DNA of 64,000 bases from Cryobacterium sp. Y82 (GCF_002929495.1 NZ_PJJJ01000027.1:40682-104681); one strand, 5' to 3'; positions 1 through 9,559 are shown, counted from the first letter of the stretch. Numbers and translations: made by a program. Notes: generated by a model not told the origin, from the letters alone.

Positions 1-1
1 T

Positions 2-255
2 CCAACATACCCCCGCCCATGGCGGCATGCCGTTGGCAGCAAACCGTTCAGCGACGATTTCGTGCACGCGGCCCTTCTCGCTGAAAAGGAAATCGACTAC
101 ATCGACGCCGCCGTCTCCGACGGAGTCTGGGGCCAGGAGAACGGTTTTGCGTGTTCGCTGCTGGTTCTCTCGGTTGTCATCGGGGTGTTCACGGGGTTCT
201 ACTTGACATCATCGAACCCGCAGCATCCGTCGTCGTCAACCTGGTCAGCCGTTAG
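2..255 (+). pseudogene. nuoM-like C-terminal fragment (complex I-type antiporter subunit)
   Basis: This partial coding sequence runs in from the left edge. One frame reads LLAEKEIDYIDAAVSDGVWG followed by a hydrophobic segment. A shift at about position 206 brings in a second frame ending DIIEPAASVVVNLVSR and a TAG at 253-255, just before the nuoN-like remnant. A short DIIEPA-type tail directly in front of nuoN is typical of the end of NuoM, but the upstream part looks more like the linker region of a NuoL/NuoM relative. I infer the frame-shifted end of a proton-translocating NADH dehydrogenase subunit. No catalytic residue is visible and the identity is uncertain. Confidence 0.35.
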
Positions 256-1324
256 TTGCCCGTGAACGTAGCACTGGACACTCTCGCCCTTTTGCCGGAA
301 GGTTTCGTTCTCGGCGGGGCGATCGTCGCGCTCCTCGCCGGGTCGTTCCTCCCCCGGAACCGCCAAGTCGCGACCCGGTGGATCGCCATCTTGGCGCTGC
401 TGGCGAGTGTGGTCGCGGCCACAGCCGGGATGACGCAGCCGTCGACGACGGTTTTCGAGGCGAGCTTCGCCGTGGACGTCGGCTCCGGTTTCGGTCGAAT
501 CATCATTGCCCTGGCAACGATCTCCGTCATCGTGCTTGGAATCGAGGAGCTCAGTGGTGCGCGTCGGGAAAGTGAGACATACGCCCTGCTGCTTCTCGCC
601 GCCCTCGGCGCCATGCTCCTGTCCGGCGCGAGCGACCTCCTCATCCTCGTGACCGGGTACCTCCTCACCTCGATCCCGTTATATGCCCTCATCGGAATGA
701 GTCGTTCCCCTAGTGCCGCCGTGGCCGCCGGGGTTGTCGGGGTGCTCGGCGGACTGATGTTCAAGGCTGGCGGCGTGCCGGGACACTTCTGGATTCCGGA
801 CGCGACACAAGCGTCCGGCACGGCTGTCGCAGCATTCCTCACCACCGTTCCGAAGATCGGTGCTCTCATTGCGGCCTACCGGCTGCTCGACATCATCCCG
901 GCAAGCATCGACTGGCCACTGTTGGTCGGGCTTCTCGCCGCCGCAAGCATGACACTCGGAAACCTCGCCGCATTCTGGCAAGACGACGTTCGCCGACTGC
1001 TGAACACCCCCGACTATCGTGTTCATCGGCAAACTCACCACACTCGCCGCAGCCTGGGACGGAGGCCTCGCCTGGCTCGCAGTCATCGCCGTAATCAACA
1101 GCGTGGCGAGCTTGTTCTACTACCTGCACTGGCTAGCACCAATGTTCTCACGCGCTCATGCGCCCCCGTTTTCTCCGTCGTCCAGGTCACCAGTCGCCGC
1201 CGCAACACGTGTTCAACGCCGCTGGGCAGCCCGCACAGCCGTCACAGGAGCAGTCTCCGTCCTCGTTCTCGACACCGTCGCTGGCGGCATCCGGTCAATC
1301 GCCAGCTCTCCCCTCGTGCACTGA
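256..1324 (+). pseudogene. nuoN-like NADH-quinone oxidoreductase subunit N, degraded
   Basis: NuoN is the membrane antiporter-like subunit N of respiratory complex I. The first frame (TTG 256 or GTG 262 to about 1010) has several membrane helices and the signature GLMFKAGGVPGHFWIPDATQ, in which the buried Lys belongs to the proton path. About 70 residues expected between LIGMSRSP and the next helix are missing. After WQDDVRRLLN the frame breaks, and the C-terminal part (IGKLTTLAAAWDGGLAWLAV, INSVASLFYYL) continues in another frame from 1019 to 1324. Intact NuoN is near 480-500 residues, so an internal deletion plus a frameshift make this a pseudogene. No other complex I gene is present. Confidence 0.72.
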
Positions 1325-1486
1325 ATAAACCGTCCTCACACACCGACGTCAGAAATTGTTTCTTGCCAACAAACATTTTTCGGCCAAGGTCCCACCTTGC
1401 GTAAGCGAACGCGACGCACATCTCCGCACACTCAATAACACGACGCCATCATTTCCTGGGAACGCGGCATTGAACTTACGACGATT

Positions 1487-1583
1487 GTCGTGAGTCCGGT
1501 TGCTCGAAGAACCGAGTCGTGATCGAGCGTGGGGACAACTGCTTTGAATCCCTCAAGCCCCGCGCAGTGCTCCTCGATAAACT
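1487..1583 (-). pseudogene. Short duplicated fragment of a formate-dehydrogenase-like gene
   Basis: On the minus strand this stretch encodes FIEEHCAGLEGFK...LDHDSVLRATGLTT. It is nearly the same as an internal segment of the intact FdhF-like gene at 15313-17661, matching DNA at about 16601-16697 with roughly ten mismatches over 96 bases by eye. The flanking DNA is not related to that gene. The divergence argues against a very recent local copy. It may be a relic of a second, lost formate-dehydrogenase-like gene or an old duplication. Confidence 0.75.
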
Positions 1584-1900
1584 TCCGCGACGACGCCCTC
1601 ACCGAAGGAACCCGTCGCGGCGGAGGGACAAAGCACGCCGCAGTCGCACCGCACTCCCGGCCACCGAGCAACGCGGATTTGTGGCATTACGAACAGGTGG
1701 CTTCGGGATCCGGGTGCCAACTTTTAGTCGCTCTCAGAAAACTACTGCTCGCGGCCGTCGTCGCGCGAGCGCGCATCCTCAAGCCCATGCGAAGGTGGCC
1801 CGCTCCGGGCAGCAGGGCGTGCTTGACCTATCCTCGAAAAGCCGATCTGGCGAACCGACTCAGCCGCAGGCGAATCAACGCCACTTTGAGGGTCACGAAC
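1584..1900. other. Intergenic region without recognisable gene
   Basis: About 315 bases lie between the fdh fragment and the end of metS. Short open frames exist on both strands but none has a convincing start, ribosome site or family signature. It may include the transcript end of the metP-metS pair, but no clear hairpin followed by a T-run was seen. Confidence 0.4.
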
Positions 1901-2062
1901 TTATCGTAATGGCGACACGGAAGCGCCGTCGTGCAAAACAGCGTCGGCTTCCTCGTCGTCGATGGCTTCCGGATGCCACTTGAGATTGAGCAGGGCCAAC
2001 CCCAGACCTCCCCATACGGCCAACAGAGCGATGATCATCATGACGACCGCGGAGGTACTCAT
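1901..2062 (-). CDS. metS: MetS-type small subunit of NSS transporter (53 aa)
   Basis: This 53-residue protein begins MSTSAVVMMIIALLAVWGGL. It has one N-terminal transmembrane helix followed by a short acidic cytoplasmic tail. MetS of Corynebacterium glutamicum is a small membrane protein needed with the NSS symporter MetP for methionine and alanine uptake. This protein has the expected size, the WGGL motif near the helix end and the expected position. Its ATG overlaps the TGA of the upstream symporter gene (ATGA at 2059-2062), so translation is probably coupled. The tail is longer than the shortest MetS proteins. The functional link is inferred from size, motif and position. Confidence 0.85.
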   Translation of the reverse strand: MSTSAVVMMIIALLAVWGGLGLALLNLKWHPEAIDDEEADAVLHDGASVSPLR

Positions 2063-3732
2063 GGGTTCTTCCTTTCCCCGGCTACGGATCCTGATGCGGC
2101 GGTTTCGGGTAGGCCAGTTTCGCCACCCCTGGTCTTATCCATGGCCGATTCATTCGCATCGAGTTCGGCATCCAGGATCGGTTCATGGATATTTTTCTCA
2201 TAAGCGGCGGATCGATAGCTCCACGGAATCTTCGAAAGCAGGTAGGCGATCAGTACCAAGGCAATCACCATGCCCCAGCCGAAGACGCCGACAAACCAGG
2301 TTGGCAAACCGCCGTAGCCCTCGCTGATCCTGGTGGTGAGGGTGTCGATCAGGATGTAACCCAGGACCACCGGAGTGACACCGCCGATGAAAATCTGCCA
2401 ACTCCGGCCCAGCTTAACCGAGGACGTTGCATTGATGTGCTCGCGCAGCCGAGGAAGTGCGCTGAACCCAGCAGACATGGCCACCACGGCCACCAGTGCG
2501 ACGGCTACAATTCCGAAGCTATTGACAAAGGCATCGGTCACATCGAGCAGGTTCAGGCCCGTCGTCGTTGGAAACAGCAGGATCGAGATCAGGGCAATAG
2601 GGATGCCGACGACCAGCGCTGCCTTTACCCGCCGCCAGCCCAACTTGTCCTGAACGGCGGCAATGATGACTTCGACGATACTGATCAGCGATGTTAGACC
2701 GGCGAACACAAGCGAACCGAAGAACAGCACTCCCAACAGAACGCCCGCCGGCGCCTGCGCAATGATGGTCGGGAACGCAATGAATGCCAGACCGATACCG
2801 CTGACAGCGACTTCGTCCACACCAACCCCGCTCGATGCCGCCATGAATCCCAAGGCAGCGAAGACCCCGATGCCGGCCAGCAGCTCGAAGCCGGAATTGG
2901 CGAAGCCGACGACGAACCCAGAACCGGTCAGATCAGTTTTCCGCCGCAGGTAGGAGGAATACGTGATCATGATCCCGAAGGCCACCGACAGCGAGAAGAA
3001 GATCTGCCCATAGGCAGCCACCCAGATAGAACTGTCACCGAGCCGGGTCCAGTCCGGCGTGAAGAACGCGTCCAGTCCGGTCCAGGCCCCCTCAAGGAAC
3101 AGCGCTTGGACGACCAGAATGAGGAACATGATCAACAGCAACGGCATAAACACGATGGAGGCACGGGCAATCCCCTTGTGCACGCCCAAAGCCAGGATGG
3201 CGATAACCACGCCCCACACGAGAATCAGCGGAATAAGCACGGAGGGCACGAAGTCGAAACCCAGATTCACCTGATCGCTGACCTGAAGGAACTCGCCGGT
3301 AAAGAAACCCGCGGCGTCCTCGCCCCAAGCTGTGGTGAAAGAGAATATGAAGTACATGCCGGCCCAGGCAATGATCACCGCGTAGTACACAGCAATGACG
3401 AAACAGATTCCTACTTGCCACCAGCCAATGGCTTCGGCTTTGGGATGCAGTCTCCGCATTGCCAGCGGAGGCGATCCACGGAATCGGTGCCCGATGGCAT
3501 AATCGAGGAAAAGTAGCGGTATTCCGGCAGTGAGTAAGGCGACCAGGTACGGGATAATAAACGCCCCGCCGCCGTTTTCGTAGGCAACGTAGGGGAAGCG
3601 CCAGATGTTGCCCAGTCCCACGGCGGACCCGATAGCGGCAAGAATGAACACTCTCCGCCCGGACCACATTTCACGTTGCGGCCGCGCGCTCACAATCGAG
3701 GGCGGTTGTTGTGTCTTTCCCGATGAACTCAC
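2059..3732 (-). CDS. metP: Sodium-dependent NSS-family transporter, MetP-like
   Basis: This 557-residue membrane protein belongs to the neurotransmitter:sodium symporter (LeuT) family. Helix 1 carries the family sodium/substrate signature GSAVGLGNIWRFPYVAYENG at about residues 35-54, and a long series of hydrophobic segments follows. The C-terminus is hydrophilic and acidic. The start is a GTG at 3730-3732 with GAGG upstream. The next gene encodes a MetS-like subunit in a 4-bp overlap, which favours methionine or alanine (a small neutral amino acid) as substrate. No SAM riboswitch or other methionine control element was seen upstream. The family is certain and the substrate is inferred. Confidence 0.9.
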   Translation of the reverse strand: MSSSGKTQQPPSIVSARPQREMWSGRRVFILAAIGSAVGLGNIWRFPYVAYENGGGAFIIPYLVALLTAGIPLLFLDYAIGHRFRGSPPLAMRRLHPKAEAIGWWQVGICFVIAVYYAVIIAWAGMYFIFSFTTAWGEDAAGFFTGEFLQVSDQVNLGFDFVPSVLIPLILVWGVVIAILALGVHKGIARASIVFMPLLLIMFLILVVQALFLEGAWTGLDAFFTPDWTRLGDSSIWVAAYGQIFFSLSVAFGIMITYSSYLRRKTDLTGSGFVVGFANSGFELLAGIGVFAALGFMAASSGVGVDEVAVSGIGLAFIAFPTIIAQAPAGVLLGVLFFGSLVFAGLTSLISIVEVIIAAVQDKLGWRRVKAALVVGIPIALISILLFPTTTGLNLLDVTDAFVNSFGIVAVALVAVVAMSAGFSALPRLREHINATSSVKLGRSWQIFIGGVTPVVLGYILIDTLTTRISEGYGGLPTWFVGVFGWGMVIALVLIAYLLSKIPWSYRSAAYEKNIHEPILDAELDANESAMDKTRGGETGLPETAASGSVAGERKNP

Positions 3733-4259
3733 AATTATAATCCTCGCAGCAGATGCTCTTGGTGGGTAACCGTCTTCACGGTATCCCCGCCCCAGAAATC
3801 ATGTCAAGACGCTCGGCCAGATTGATTCGTAGAATCATTCGAAAGAGAACCTCATATAGGTTGACTATCTTACGGGTTGGATCACTGAAACGGTGATCGT
3901 GAATTCCGGCAATGCGTCCAGGGTTTCGCTATCAGGTCCATCGCGCACGCATCGAGAGTGGTTCCCACTAGGGGAAGAATCCGGTCGTCCTTCACCCGAA
4001 ATGTGCCGGTGTGCGCCCGGCCCACACCAGCGGATTCGTCCGCCGCCCAACCAGGCTGCGCCACCCTCGATAACATCTTCACCAGCCCCTCCGGTGACGA
4101 GGCTGCCCCAAAAGGCTCGAACTGTTGACTCCGGTTAGGATCGCAAGGCGCCGCCGGGTAGTCGTCGAGTGGGTGGTAACTCTGCGGCCCGTGATCGATG
4201 ACCTCGTGCCCACCGGCGCGCTGGGGTGAGGTGTCATCCCTGTAGCCGGCCCGGTCACA
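3733..4259. other. Intergenic region, 527 bp, no supported gene
   Basis: This region separates the start of the NSS symporter gene from the end of the DASS symporter gene, both on the minus strand. It should contain the promoter for the NSS/MetS pair: a TTGACA lies at about 3800 on the minus strand, but no good -10 box sits at the right distance. Open frames between 3865 and 4138 show no recognisable family and have no ribosome site. They may be remnants. Confidence 0.4.
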
Positions 4260-5807
4260 TCAGTAGACGATTCCGAACACCCAGACCGCGAGGGTCATGG
4301 TCACCAGGGTGGTAAGCACGAGGGCGACCAGGTTCAACCAGACGCCAGCCTTGAGCATGTGCGCGATCTCGATGTAGCCCGAGGAGAACGCGATGGCGTT
4401 GGGCGGCGTGGCCACCGGCAACATGAACGCGCACGTGGCGGCGATCGCCACCGGGATCACGAGCAGCATCGGGTCCAGTTCCAGGCCGATGGCGATGCCG
4501 CCGATCAGCGGCAGGAACGCCGCCGCAGTGGCGGTGTTGCTGGTCAATTCCGTCAGCAGCAGCACGATACCGGCGATGGCGGCGATGATCACTACGACCG
4601 GCAACACACCGAGACCGACGACCTGCTCGCCGACCCAGATGCTCAGACCGGTGGCGCTGAACTGCGAGGACAGGGCGAGGCCGCCTCCAAAGAGAATGAG
4701 GATGTCCCACGGCAGCGCCTTCGCGCTGCCCCAGGTCAGCAGCGGCACACCGGTGCGAAAACTCACCGGTGTTACGAAGAGCACTAGGGCGACGGCCATC
4801 GCGATGACCGCGTCGGCGATGTTGGATTCAGGCCAGAGCAGCGGCACCGAGATCCAGGCGGCAGCGGCGAGCACGAACACGGTGAGCACGAGCTTCTCAC
4901 CGGTGCTGGGCTTGCCGAGCTTGCGGTGCTCGGCCTGGATCATTTCGCGGCCGCCGGGAATCTCGGTGATCTCGGGCTTGAAGAAAACGAAGGTGAGCAG
5001 GAACCAGGCGATGGCCATGAAGACGATGGCCATGGGAACGCCCACGAGCATCCACTCGCCGAAGCCGATGTTGATGCCGTGGGTTTCGGCGAGGTAGCCG
5101 ACCATAAGGGCGTTCGGCGGGGTGCCGATGATGGTGCCGAGCGACCCGATCGACGCGGAGTAGGCGATGCCGAGCATCAGGGCGATGCCGAAGTTCTTCG
5201 GGGCCTTGCCGTCGGTGCCGGACTTGGCCACGAGCACCAGCACCGAGATGCCGATGGGGAGCATCATGACTGCGGTGGCGGTGTTGGAGACCCACATGCT
5301 CAGGAAGCCGGTGGTGATCATGAAGCCACCGATGAGCTGCCGCGGCTTCGTGCCGATCAGCAGCACGGTGAGCAGCGCGATGCGGCGGTGCAGGTTCCAG
5401 CGCTGCAGCGCCAGGGCGAGCAGGAATCCGCCCATGAACAGGAAGATGATCGGGTTCGCATAGGGTGGCGCGACCGTTTCGATGGTGGCAACGTTCAGCG
5501 CGGGGAAGGCCACGAGGGGTACCAGCGCTGTTCCGGCCAGCGGCAGGGCCTCGGTCATCCACCAGACTGCCATCAGTGTGGCGACTCCGGCGGTGAAACG
5601 GGCATTCTGGTCGAGATCCGCGGGAAGGATCGAGTAGATCACCCCGCCTAACACGAGGCCGACCACGAGGCCGATGCGCTTGCGGGTGATGACGGTGCGG
5701 GGTTCCGCGCTTTCGCGCAGGCCCGGGGCGGTGTCGTCGTGGTGCTCGGCGAGGACGGACGGTAGGGCGGGTGCAGCGGGATCGCGCGGATTCTGGGCAG
5801 ACGTCAT
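4260..5807 (-). CDS. DASS-family sodium/dicarboxylate (divalent anion) symporter
   Basis: This 515-residue membrane protein is related to CitT, SdcS and other SLC13/DASS carriers, which import di- or tricarboxylates or sulfate with sodium. A soluble N-terminal extension of about 45 residues comes before the first helix. The two inverted repeats each carry the substrate-binding Ser-Asn-Thr motif: VSNTATAVMMLP in the first half and LTSNTATAAAFLP in the second. The motif IIGTPPNALMVGYL and the region near PVATPPNAIAFSSG also fit the family. The gene lies 28 bp downstream of a dehalogenase-like hydrolase gene on the same strand, so co-transcription is likely. The neighbourhood suggests an organic acid anion rather than sulfate. 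Confidence 0.9.
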   Translation of the reverse strand: MTSAQNPRDPAAPALPSVLAEHHDDTAPGLRESAEPRTVITRKRIGLVVGLVLGGVIYSILPADLDQNARFTAGVATLMAVWWMTEALPLAGTALVPLVAFPALNVATIETVAPPYANPIIFLFMGGFLLALALQRWNLHRRIALLTVLLIGTKPRQLIGGFMITTGFLSMWVSNTATAVMMLPIGISVLVLVAKSGTDGKAPKNFGIALMLGIAYSASIGSLGTIIGTPPNALMVGYLAETHGINIGFGEWMLVGVPMAIVFMAIAWFLLTFVFFKPEITEIPGGREMIQAEHRKLGKPSTGEKLVLTVFVLAAAAWISVPLLWPESNIADAVIAMAVALVLFVTPVSFRTGVPLLTWGSAKALPWDILILFGGGLALSSQFSATGLSIWVGEQVVGLGVLPVVVIIAAIAGIVLLLTELTSNTATAAAFLPLIGGIAIGLELDPMLLVIPVAIAATCAFMLPVATPPNAIAFSSGYIEIAHMLKAGVWLNLVALVLTTLVTMTLAVWVFGIVY

Positions 5808-5835
5808 CGTCTCTCTCCTCAGTTCTGATTCGGGT

Positions 5836-6834
5836 TTAGCCGGGGATCAGGCGGGTCGTGGTGTTAGGCAGTGCGGGGACGAAGGCGAGAATTTCGCGCA
5901 GGATCTCGTCGGGGACTTCCTCGGGCAGGTAGTGCCCCGAGTCAACCGGATGCCCGGTGACCGCCGAGGCCAGGGCTCCCCAGAGTGTGAGCGGGTCGAA
6001 GAGTGTCTCGATCACGCCGTGACGGCCCCAGAGCAGGTGGATCGGGGTCTCGATCACGAGGCCGGCCGCACGGTCGGCTCGGTCATGGTGCAGGTCGATC
6101 GTCGCCGAGGCGCGATAGTCCTCGCACATCGAGTGCACGGCACCGGGCCGACTGAGTGCCTCAACGTAGGCGTCGAGAATCTCGGTTGGGAACGGGGCCA
6201 GGCCGGCGTGGCGGCCACCGATAACGTTTTCCACGTAGCCGCGCGGGTTTGCTTCGATGAGCGCTTCGGGCAGCGGATACGGCTGAATCAGCAGGAACCA
6301 GTGAAAGTACGCCTCGGCGAATGCCCGGGTACTGCCGTCGTACATGTCGACGGTGGGGGCGATGTCCAACAGCAGGGCGCGCGTCACCGCGCCGGGGTGA
6401 TCGACGAGCAGCCGGTGCGCCACCCGGGCTCCGCGGTCGTGCGCGGCAACAGCGAACGTCGTGAAGCCGCGTTCTGCACCGAAATGTTCCATTAGACGCA
6501 CCTGGTCCAGGGCCATGGCGCGTTTGCTGTGGCCGGCGTGCGTCGTGTCACTGCCGGCGGCGAACACTGCGGCATGGGAGTCGCCATAGCCGCGTAGGTC
6601 GGGAATGATCACGGTGTAGTGCTCGGCCAGACGGTCGGCGATATGCCGCCAGATTAGGTGTGTTTCTGGATGCCCGTGCAACAGCAGCAGGGCCGGCCGG
6701 GCGGCGCCCGTGGTGCGGCGTGACACGCGTCCACTGATCTGTACGCCGGCCAGGCTGATCCGAAACATGTCGAAGAGCGCGAAAGCGGGCTCGGTGGCAC
6801 GTGTTTGGGTGTCTATGGCACGAACTCGGGACAT
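5836..6834 (-). CDS. Alpha/beta hydrolase, haloacetate dehalogenase-like
   Basis: This 332-residue alpha/beta hydrolase resembles fluoroacetate/haloacetate dehalogenases and epoxide hydrolases. HGHPETHLIWR at residues 53-63 supplies the oxyanion region and substrate-binding polar residues, AHDRGARVAHRL places the nucleophile Asp at residue 133, FHWFLLIQPYPLPE holds the conserved HW pair, and SGHYLPEE near the C-terminus gives the catalytic His. In this family the Asp displaces halide or opens an epoxide through an ester intermediate. The first 22 residues look non-conserved, so Met23 (position 6768) is an alternative start. It is followed closely by the DASS symporter gene, suggesting joint use of an organic acid. 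The exact substrate is unknown. Confidence 0.8.
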   Translation of the reverse strand: MSRVRAIDTQTRATEPAFALFDMFRISLAGVQISGRVSRRTTGAARPALLLLHGHPETHLIWRHIADRLAEHYTVIIPDLRGYGDSHAAVFAAGSDTTHAGHSKRAMALDQVRLMEHFGAERGFTTFAVAAHDRGARVAHRLLVDHPGAVTRALLLDIAPTVDMYDGSTRAFAEAYFHWFLLIQPYPLPEALIEANPRGYVENVIGGRHAGLAPFPTEILDAYVEALSRPGAVHSMCEDYRASATIDLHHDRADRAAGLVIETPIHLLWGRHGVIETLFDPLTLWGALASAVTGHPVDSGHYLPEEVPDEILREILAFVPALPNTTTRLIPG

Positions 6835-6899
6835 TTTTTAAATGTACAACAGTCCCCGACCGGATTCGAATTTGATTTTCGCGCATCGCCTGTGGTTGA

Positions 6900-7320
6900 G
6901 GATTGCTCCGGTCAGACGGTGTTCAATGTCTTCCCGGACCCGGTCGAAAAGTCGGTGCAGGGTGTCTACAAGGTCATCTCCGGCTACTTCAGCTACCCCA
7001 CCATGATCGGTCTGGGCATGCTTTACGTGCCGCTAGACAGCGTCATGGGTGTCCTCTCGGTGGGCTACGTCACGGTCTGCGTCTCAGTGGTGGTCGCAAT
7101 GGCGGCGACTGGGTTCTTCGTGGGAAGGCGAATTGGGATGTATCCGATCGACGCGTCCCTTGTGACTGTTTGGCACAGCGGACTCGGTGGCACCGGGGAC
7201 GTCGCGATGCTTTCGGCCTTCAACCGCATGGTCTTGATGCCATTCGCGCAAAACTCAACTCGCCTCGGCAGAGTGACGGCTGCCGGCTCCGCGGCACGCC
7301 TCGCCCACCCCATAGCCTGA
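6900..7320 (+). pseudogene. C-terminal fragment of a 2-hydroxycarboxylate (2HCT/CitS) transporter
   Basis: The reading frame shows the C-terminal end of a CitS/MleP-type 2-hydroxycarboxylate transporter: two hydrophobic segments, GFFVGRRIGMYPIDA, HSGLGGTGDVAML (the re-entrant GGTGD loop) and NRMVLMPFAQNSTRLG. These carriers move citrate or malate across the membrane. Only about 135 of the usual 430-450 residues remain, there is no sensible start, and the tail after the Arg that normally precedes the last helix has lost similarity. The residue before HSG is Trp, where I expect Cys. It is a truncated relic near a LysR/tartrate dehydrogenase pair, which suggests a former hydroxy-dicarboxylate uptake locus. 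Confidence 0.78.
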
Positions 7321-7355
7321 CCGAGCGACCACGAAGGCTTCGGACGTCGGCAAGG

Positions 7356-8282
7356 TTAGGTCTTGTCGACGTTCGCCGCGTCCAGGCGCTCTGTCAGGCC
7401 GGTGCGAAGATCCTCCAGCAGGAGCGCTATGCGCTGGGGCTGGTGGGCGGCTGCCGAGTACACTGCGTGGATATCCGCCGGCGGGCGAGGAAAGTCTGCC
7501 AATACCTGCACGAGTTCCCCAGATGCGAGCATCGGGGTGACGTGCCAGCTGGAGCGCAGAATGAGCCCGTGGCCGGTTCGGCACCAGTTGACCACCACGT
7601 CTCCGTCATTGCTGCCCAGACTGCCGGTGACGCGGACGGTACGCTGATCATCGCCGAGCCCGAAACGCCAGAGGGCGTAGTCGTTGTCGTTCTCCTTCAA
7701 GATGAGGCAGTTGTGTTGCGCTAAATCCTCCGGGGTCTGCGGCACGCCGTGGCGCGCGAGATATCCCGGAGAGGCGCAGACGATGCGCGTGTTGGTGTAC
7801 AGCCGACGCATCTTCAGCCGCGAATCTGGCGATTGCCCAACTCGGACCGCAACGTCGATGCCTGTTCCCATGATATTGAACGGCCTGTCCGAAATGGTGA
7901 GCTCGGTCTGCACGCCCGGATTCCTCCTGGCGAACTCGCCCAATAGAGGGGCGATGTGCGCACGACCAAGTCCCATAGTGGAGTGAACAACGATACGGCC
8001 GTGGATCTCGGAGTGGTCAGTAGACATCGAATCTTCGAGGTCAGCGCGCTGTTCCATGAGCTTCGTCGCCCCCTCCGCATATCGCCCTCCCGCCTCCGTG
8101 AGCGAAAGCCGACGGGTGCTGCGCTGCGCCAACTGCGTGCCGAGCCGCGCCTCCAACCTCGTGAGCCGTTTACTCACCGCCGAGAGTGAGACGCCCCACT
8201 CACGTGCTGCCGCGGTGAGACTCGGCGAGCGGGCGATCGTGACAAAGAACTCCAGGTCGTCGATTGCGGAAACTTCAGGCAT
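7356..8282 (-). CDS. LysR-family transcriptional regulator of the tartrate dehydrogenase gene
   Basis: This is a 308-residue LysR regulator. The N-terminal winged helix-turn-helix (residues 8-65) reads DDLEFFVTIARSPSLTAAAR then GVSLSAVSKRLTRLEARLG, and a two-lobed effector domain follows from about residue 90. The open frame continues far upstream, but the ATG at 8280-8282 (MPEVSAIDD) places the helix-turn-helix at the usual distance from the N-terminus, so I use it. It is divergent from the tartrate dehydrogenase gene with about 150 bp between them, the classical arrangement for a LysR protein controlling its neighbour, with the substrate or an intermediate as co-inducer. Target and ligand are inferred from position. 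Confidence 0.88.
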   Translation of the reverse strand: MPEVSAIDDLEFFVTIARSPSLTAAAREWGVSLSAVSKRLTRLEARLGTQLAQRSTRRLSLTEAGGRYAEGATKLMEQRADLEDSMSTDHSEIHGRIVVHSTMGLGRAHIAPLLGEFARRNPGVQTELTISDRPFNIMGTGIDVAVRVGQSPDSRLKMRRLYTNTRIVCASPGYLARHGVPQTPEDLAQHNCLILKENDNDYALWRFGLGDDQRTVRVTGSLGSNDGDVVVNWCRTGHGLILRSSWHVTPMLASGELVQVLADFPRPPADIHAVYSAAAHQPQRIALLLEDLRTGLTERLDAANVDKT

Positions 8283-8301
8283 TGCTTCAGCATATTGCGC
8301 C

Positions 8302-8341
8302 AGCGGAAAGAATGGCTTGCGTTCCAGCCGCTTTTTCCGCT
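8302..8341. promoter_or_regulatory. Inverted repeat between divergent LysR and tartrate dehydrogenase genes
   Basis: AGCGGAAA (8302-8309) and TTTCCGCT (8334-8341) form an 8-bp inverted repeat within the short region shared by the two divergent genes. The arms are 24 bp apart, which is wide for one LysR dimer site but possible for a tetramer. It is a candidate control site only. Confidence 0.3.
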
Positions 8342-8435
8342 GCTTCTTGCGCCGTATTGTCGTATTCAGAGGACGTCGCACTGGTCGTTCCGACAAGTCC
8401 GGGTTCATCTCGGGAAGAGCAACGGAGGCCGTCCC

Positions 8436-9536
8436 ATGACACGTACTCACCGCATCGCCGTCATCCCCGGCGACGGCATCGGAGTAGAAACGGTTCCTGA
8501 GGGAATCAAGGCCCTCGACGCTGTGGCCGCCAACCACGACTTCGAATTGGAATACACCGAGTACGACTTCGCATCGGCGAACTACTGGCTCAAGCACGGC
8601 AAGATGCTCCCGGACAATTGGTTCGATGAGCTCAAAGGTTACGACGCGATCTTCTTTGGGGCCGTCGGCGCGCCCGATGTCGTCCCCGACCACGTCTCCC
8701 TTTGGGGCAGCTTGCTCAAGTTTCGCCGCGGTTTCGACCAGTACGCGAACGTGCGGCCTGTGCGGCTACTGCCTGGGATCAAGAGTCCTCTCGCCGGCCG
8801 TCTTCCCGGTGACATCGACTTCTACGTCGTGCGCGAGAACACCGAAGGCGAGTACTCCTCCGTCGGCGGCATAATGTTCCCTGAAACCGACCGTGAGATC
8901 GTCATGCAGGAAACCGTGATGACCCGCACCGGCGTCGACCGCATCCTGAAGTACGCGTTCGAACTGGCCGAGAGCCGCGAGCGCAAGCACCTCACTTCCG
9001 CCACGAAGAGCAATGGAATCTCGATCTCGATGCCCTACTGGGACGAGAGGGTCAAGGAGATGTCCGCGAAGTATCCGGACATCTCCGTAGACAAGTTCCA
9101 CATCGACATCCTCACGGCGAATTTCGTGCTTCACCCCGACTGGTTCGACGTTGTCGTCGCCTCCAACCTCTTTGGCGATATTCTGTCCGATCTGGGCCCT
9201 GCCTGCACCGGCACCATCGGTGTTGCGCCCTCCGGCAACATCAATCCCGAGCGCATCTACCCCAGCCTGTTTGAGCCCGTACACGGCTCAGCTCCAGACA
9301 TCGTCGGAAAAGGCATCGCCAACCCAGTCGGGCAGATCTGGTCCGCCTCGATGATGCTCAACCACCTCGGCGAGCACGCGGCCGGCGCTGCGATTCTCGA
9401 AGGCATTGAGAGAGTACTTACTCGCGGTGGAGACGCGCTCACCCCCGACCTCGGTGGCTCCGGAACTACAATCTCTCTCGGCGCCGAGATTGCAACCGAG
9501 ATCTCGGTCGCAACGCGGCTCGTCGAAGCACGATGA
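8436..9536 (+). CDS. Tartrate dehydrogenase / D-malate dehydrogenase (isocitrate dehydrogenase superfamily)
   Basis: This 366-residue beta-decarboxylating dehydrogenase resembles TtuC/DmlA. The N-terminus RIAVIPGDGIGVETVPEGIK is the nucleotide-fold start. FFGAVGAPDVVPDHVSLWGS is typical of tartrate dehydrogenases, RENTEGEYS is the substrate loop, and DILTANFVLHP plus NLFGDILSDLGP carry the metal-binding acids. Such enzymes use NAD and Mn(II) or Mg(II) to oxidise tartrate to oxaloglycolate, decarboxylate meso-tartrate to D-glycerate, or decarboxylate D-malate to pyruvate. The ATG at 8436 follows a CGGAGG ribosome site. The gene lies downstream of a divergent LysR gene and upstream of a glycerate kinase remnant, the next step of tartrate degradation. 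Confidence 0.9.
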   Translation: MTRTHRIAVIPGDGIGVETVPEGIKALDAVAANHDFELEYTEYDFASANYWLKHGKMLPDNWFDELKGYDAIFFGAVGAPDVVPDHVSLWGSLLKFRRGFDQYANVRPVRLLPGIKSPLAGRLPGDIDFYVVRENTEGEYSSVGGIMFPETDREIVMQETVMTRTGVDRILKYAFELAESRERKHLTSATKSNGISISMPYWDERVKEMSAKYPDISVDKFHIDILTANFVLHPDWFDVVVASNLFGDILSDLGPACTGTIGVAPSGNINPERIYPSLFEPVHGSAPDIVGKGIANPVGQIWSASMMLNHLGEHAAGAAILEGIERVLTRGGDALTPDLGGSGTTISLGAEIATEISVATRLVEAR

Positions 9537-9559
9537 CAGGGCGCACATAGGCTCCCCCA

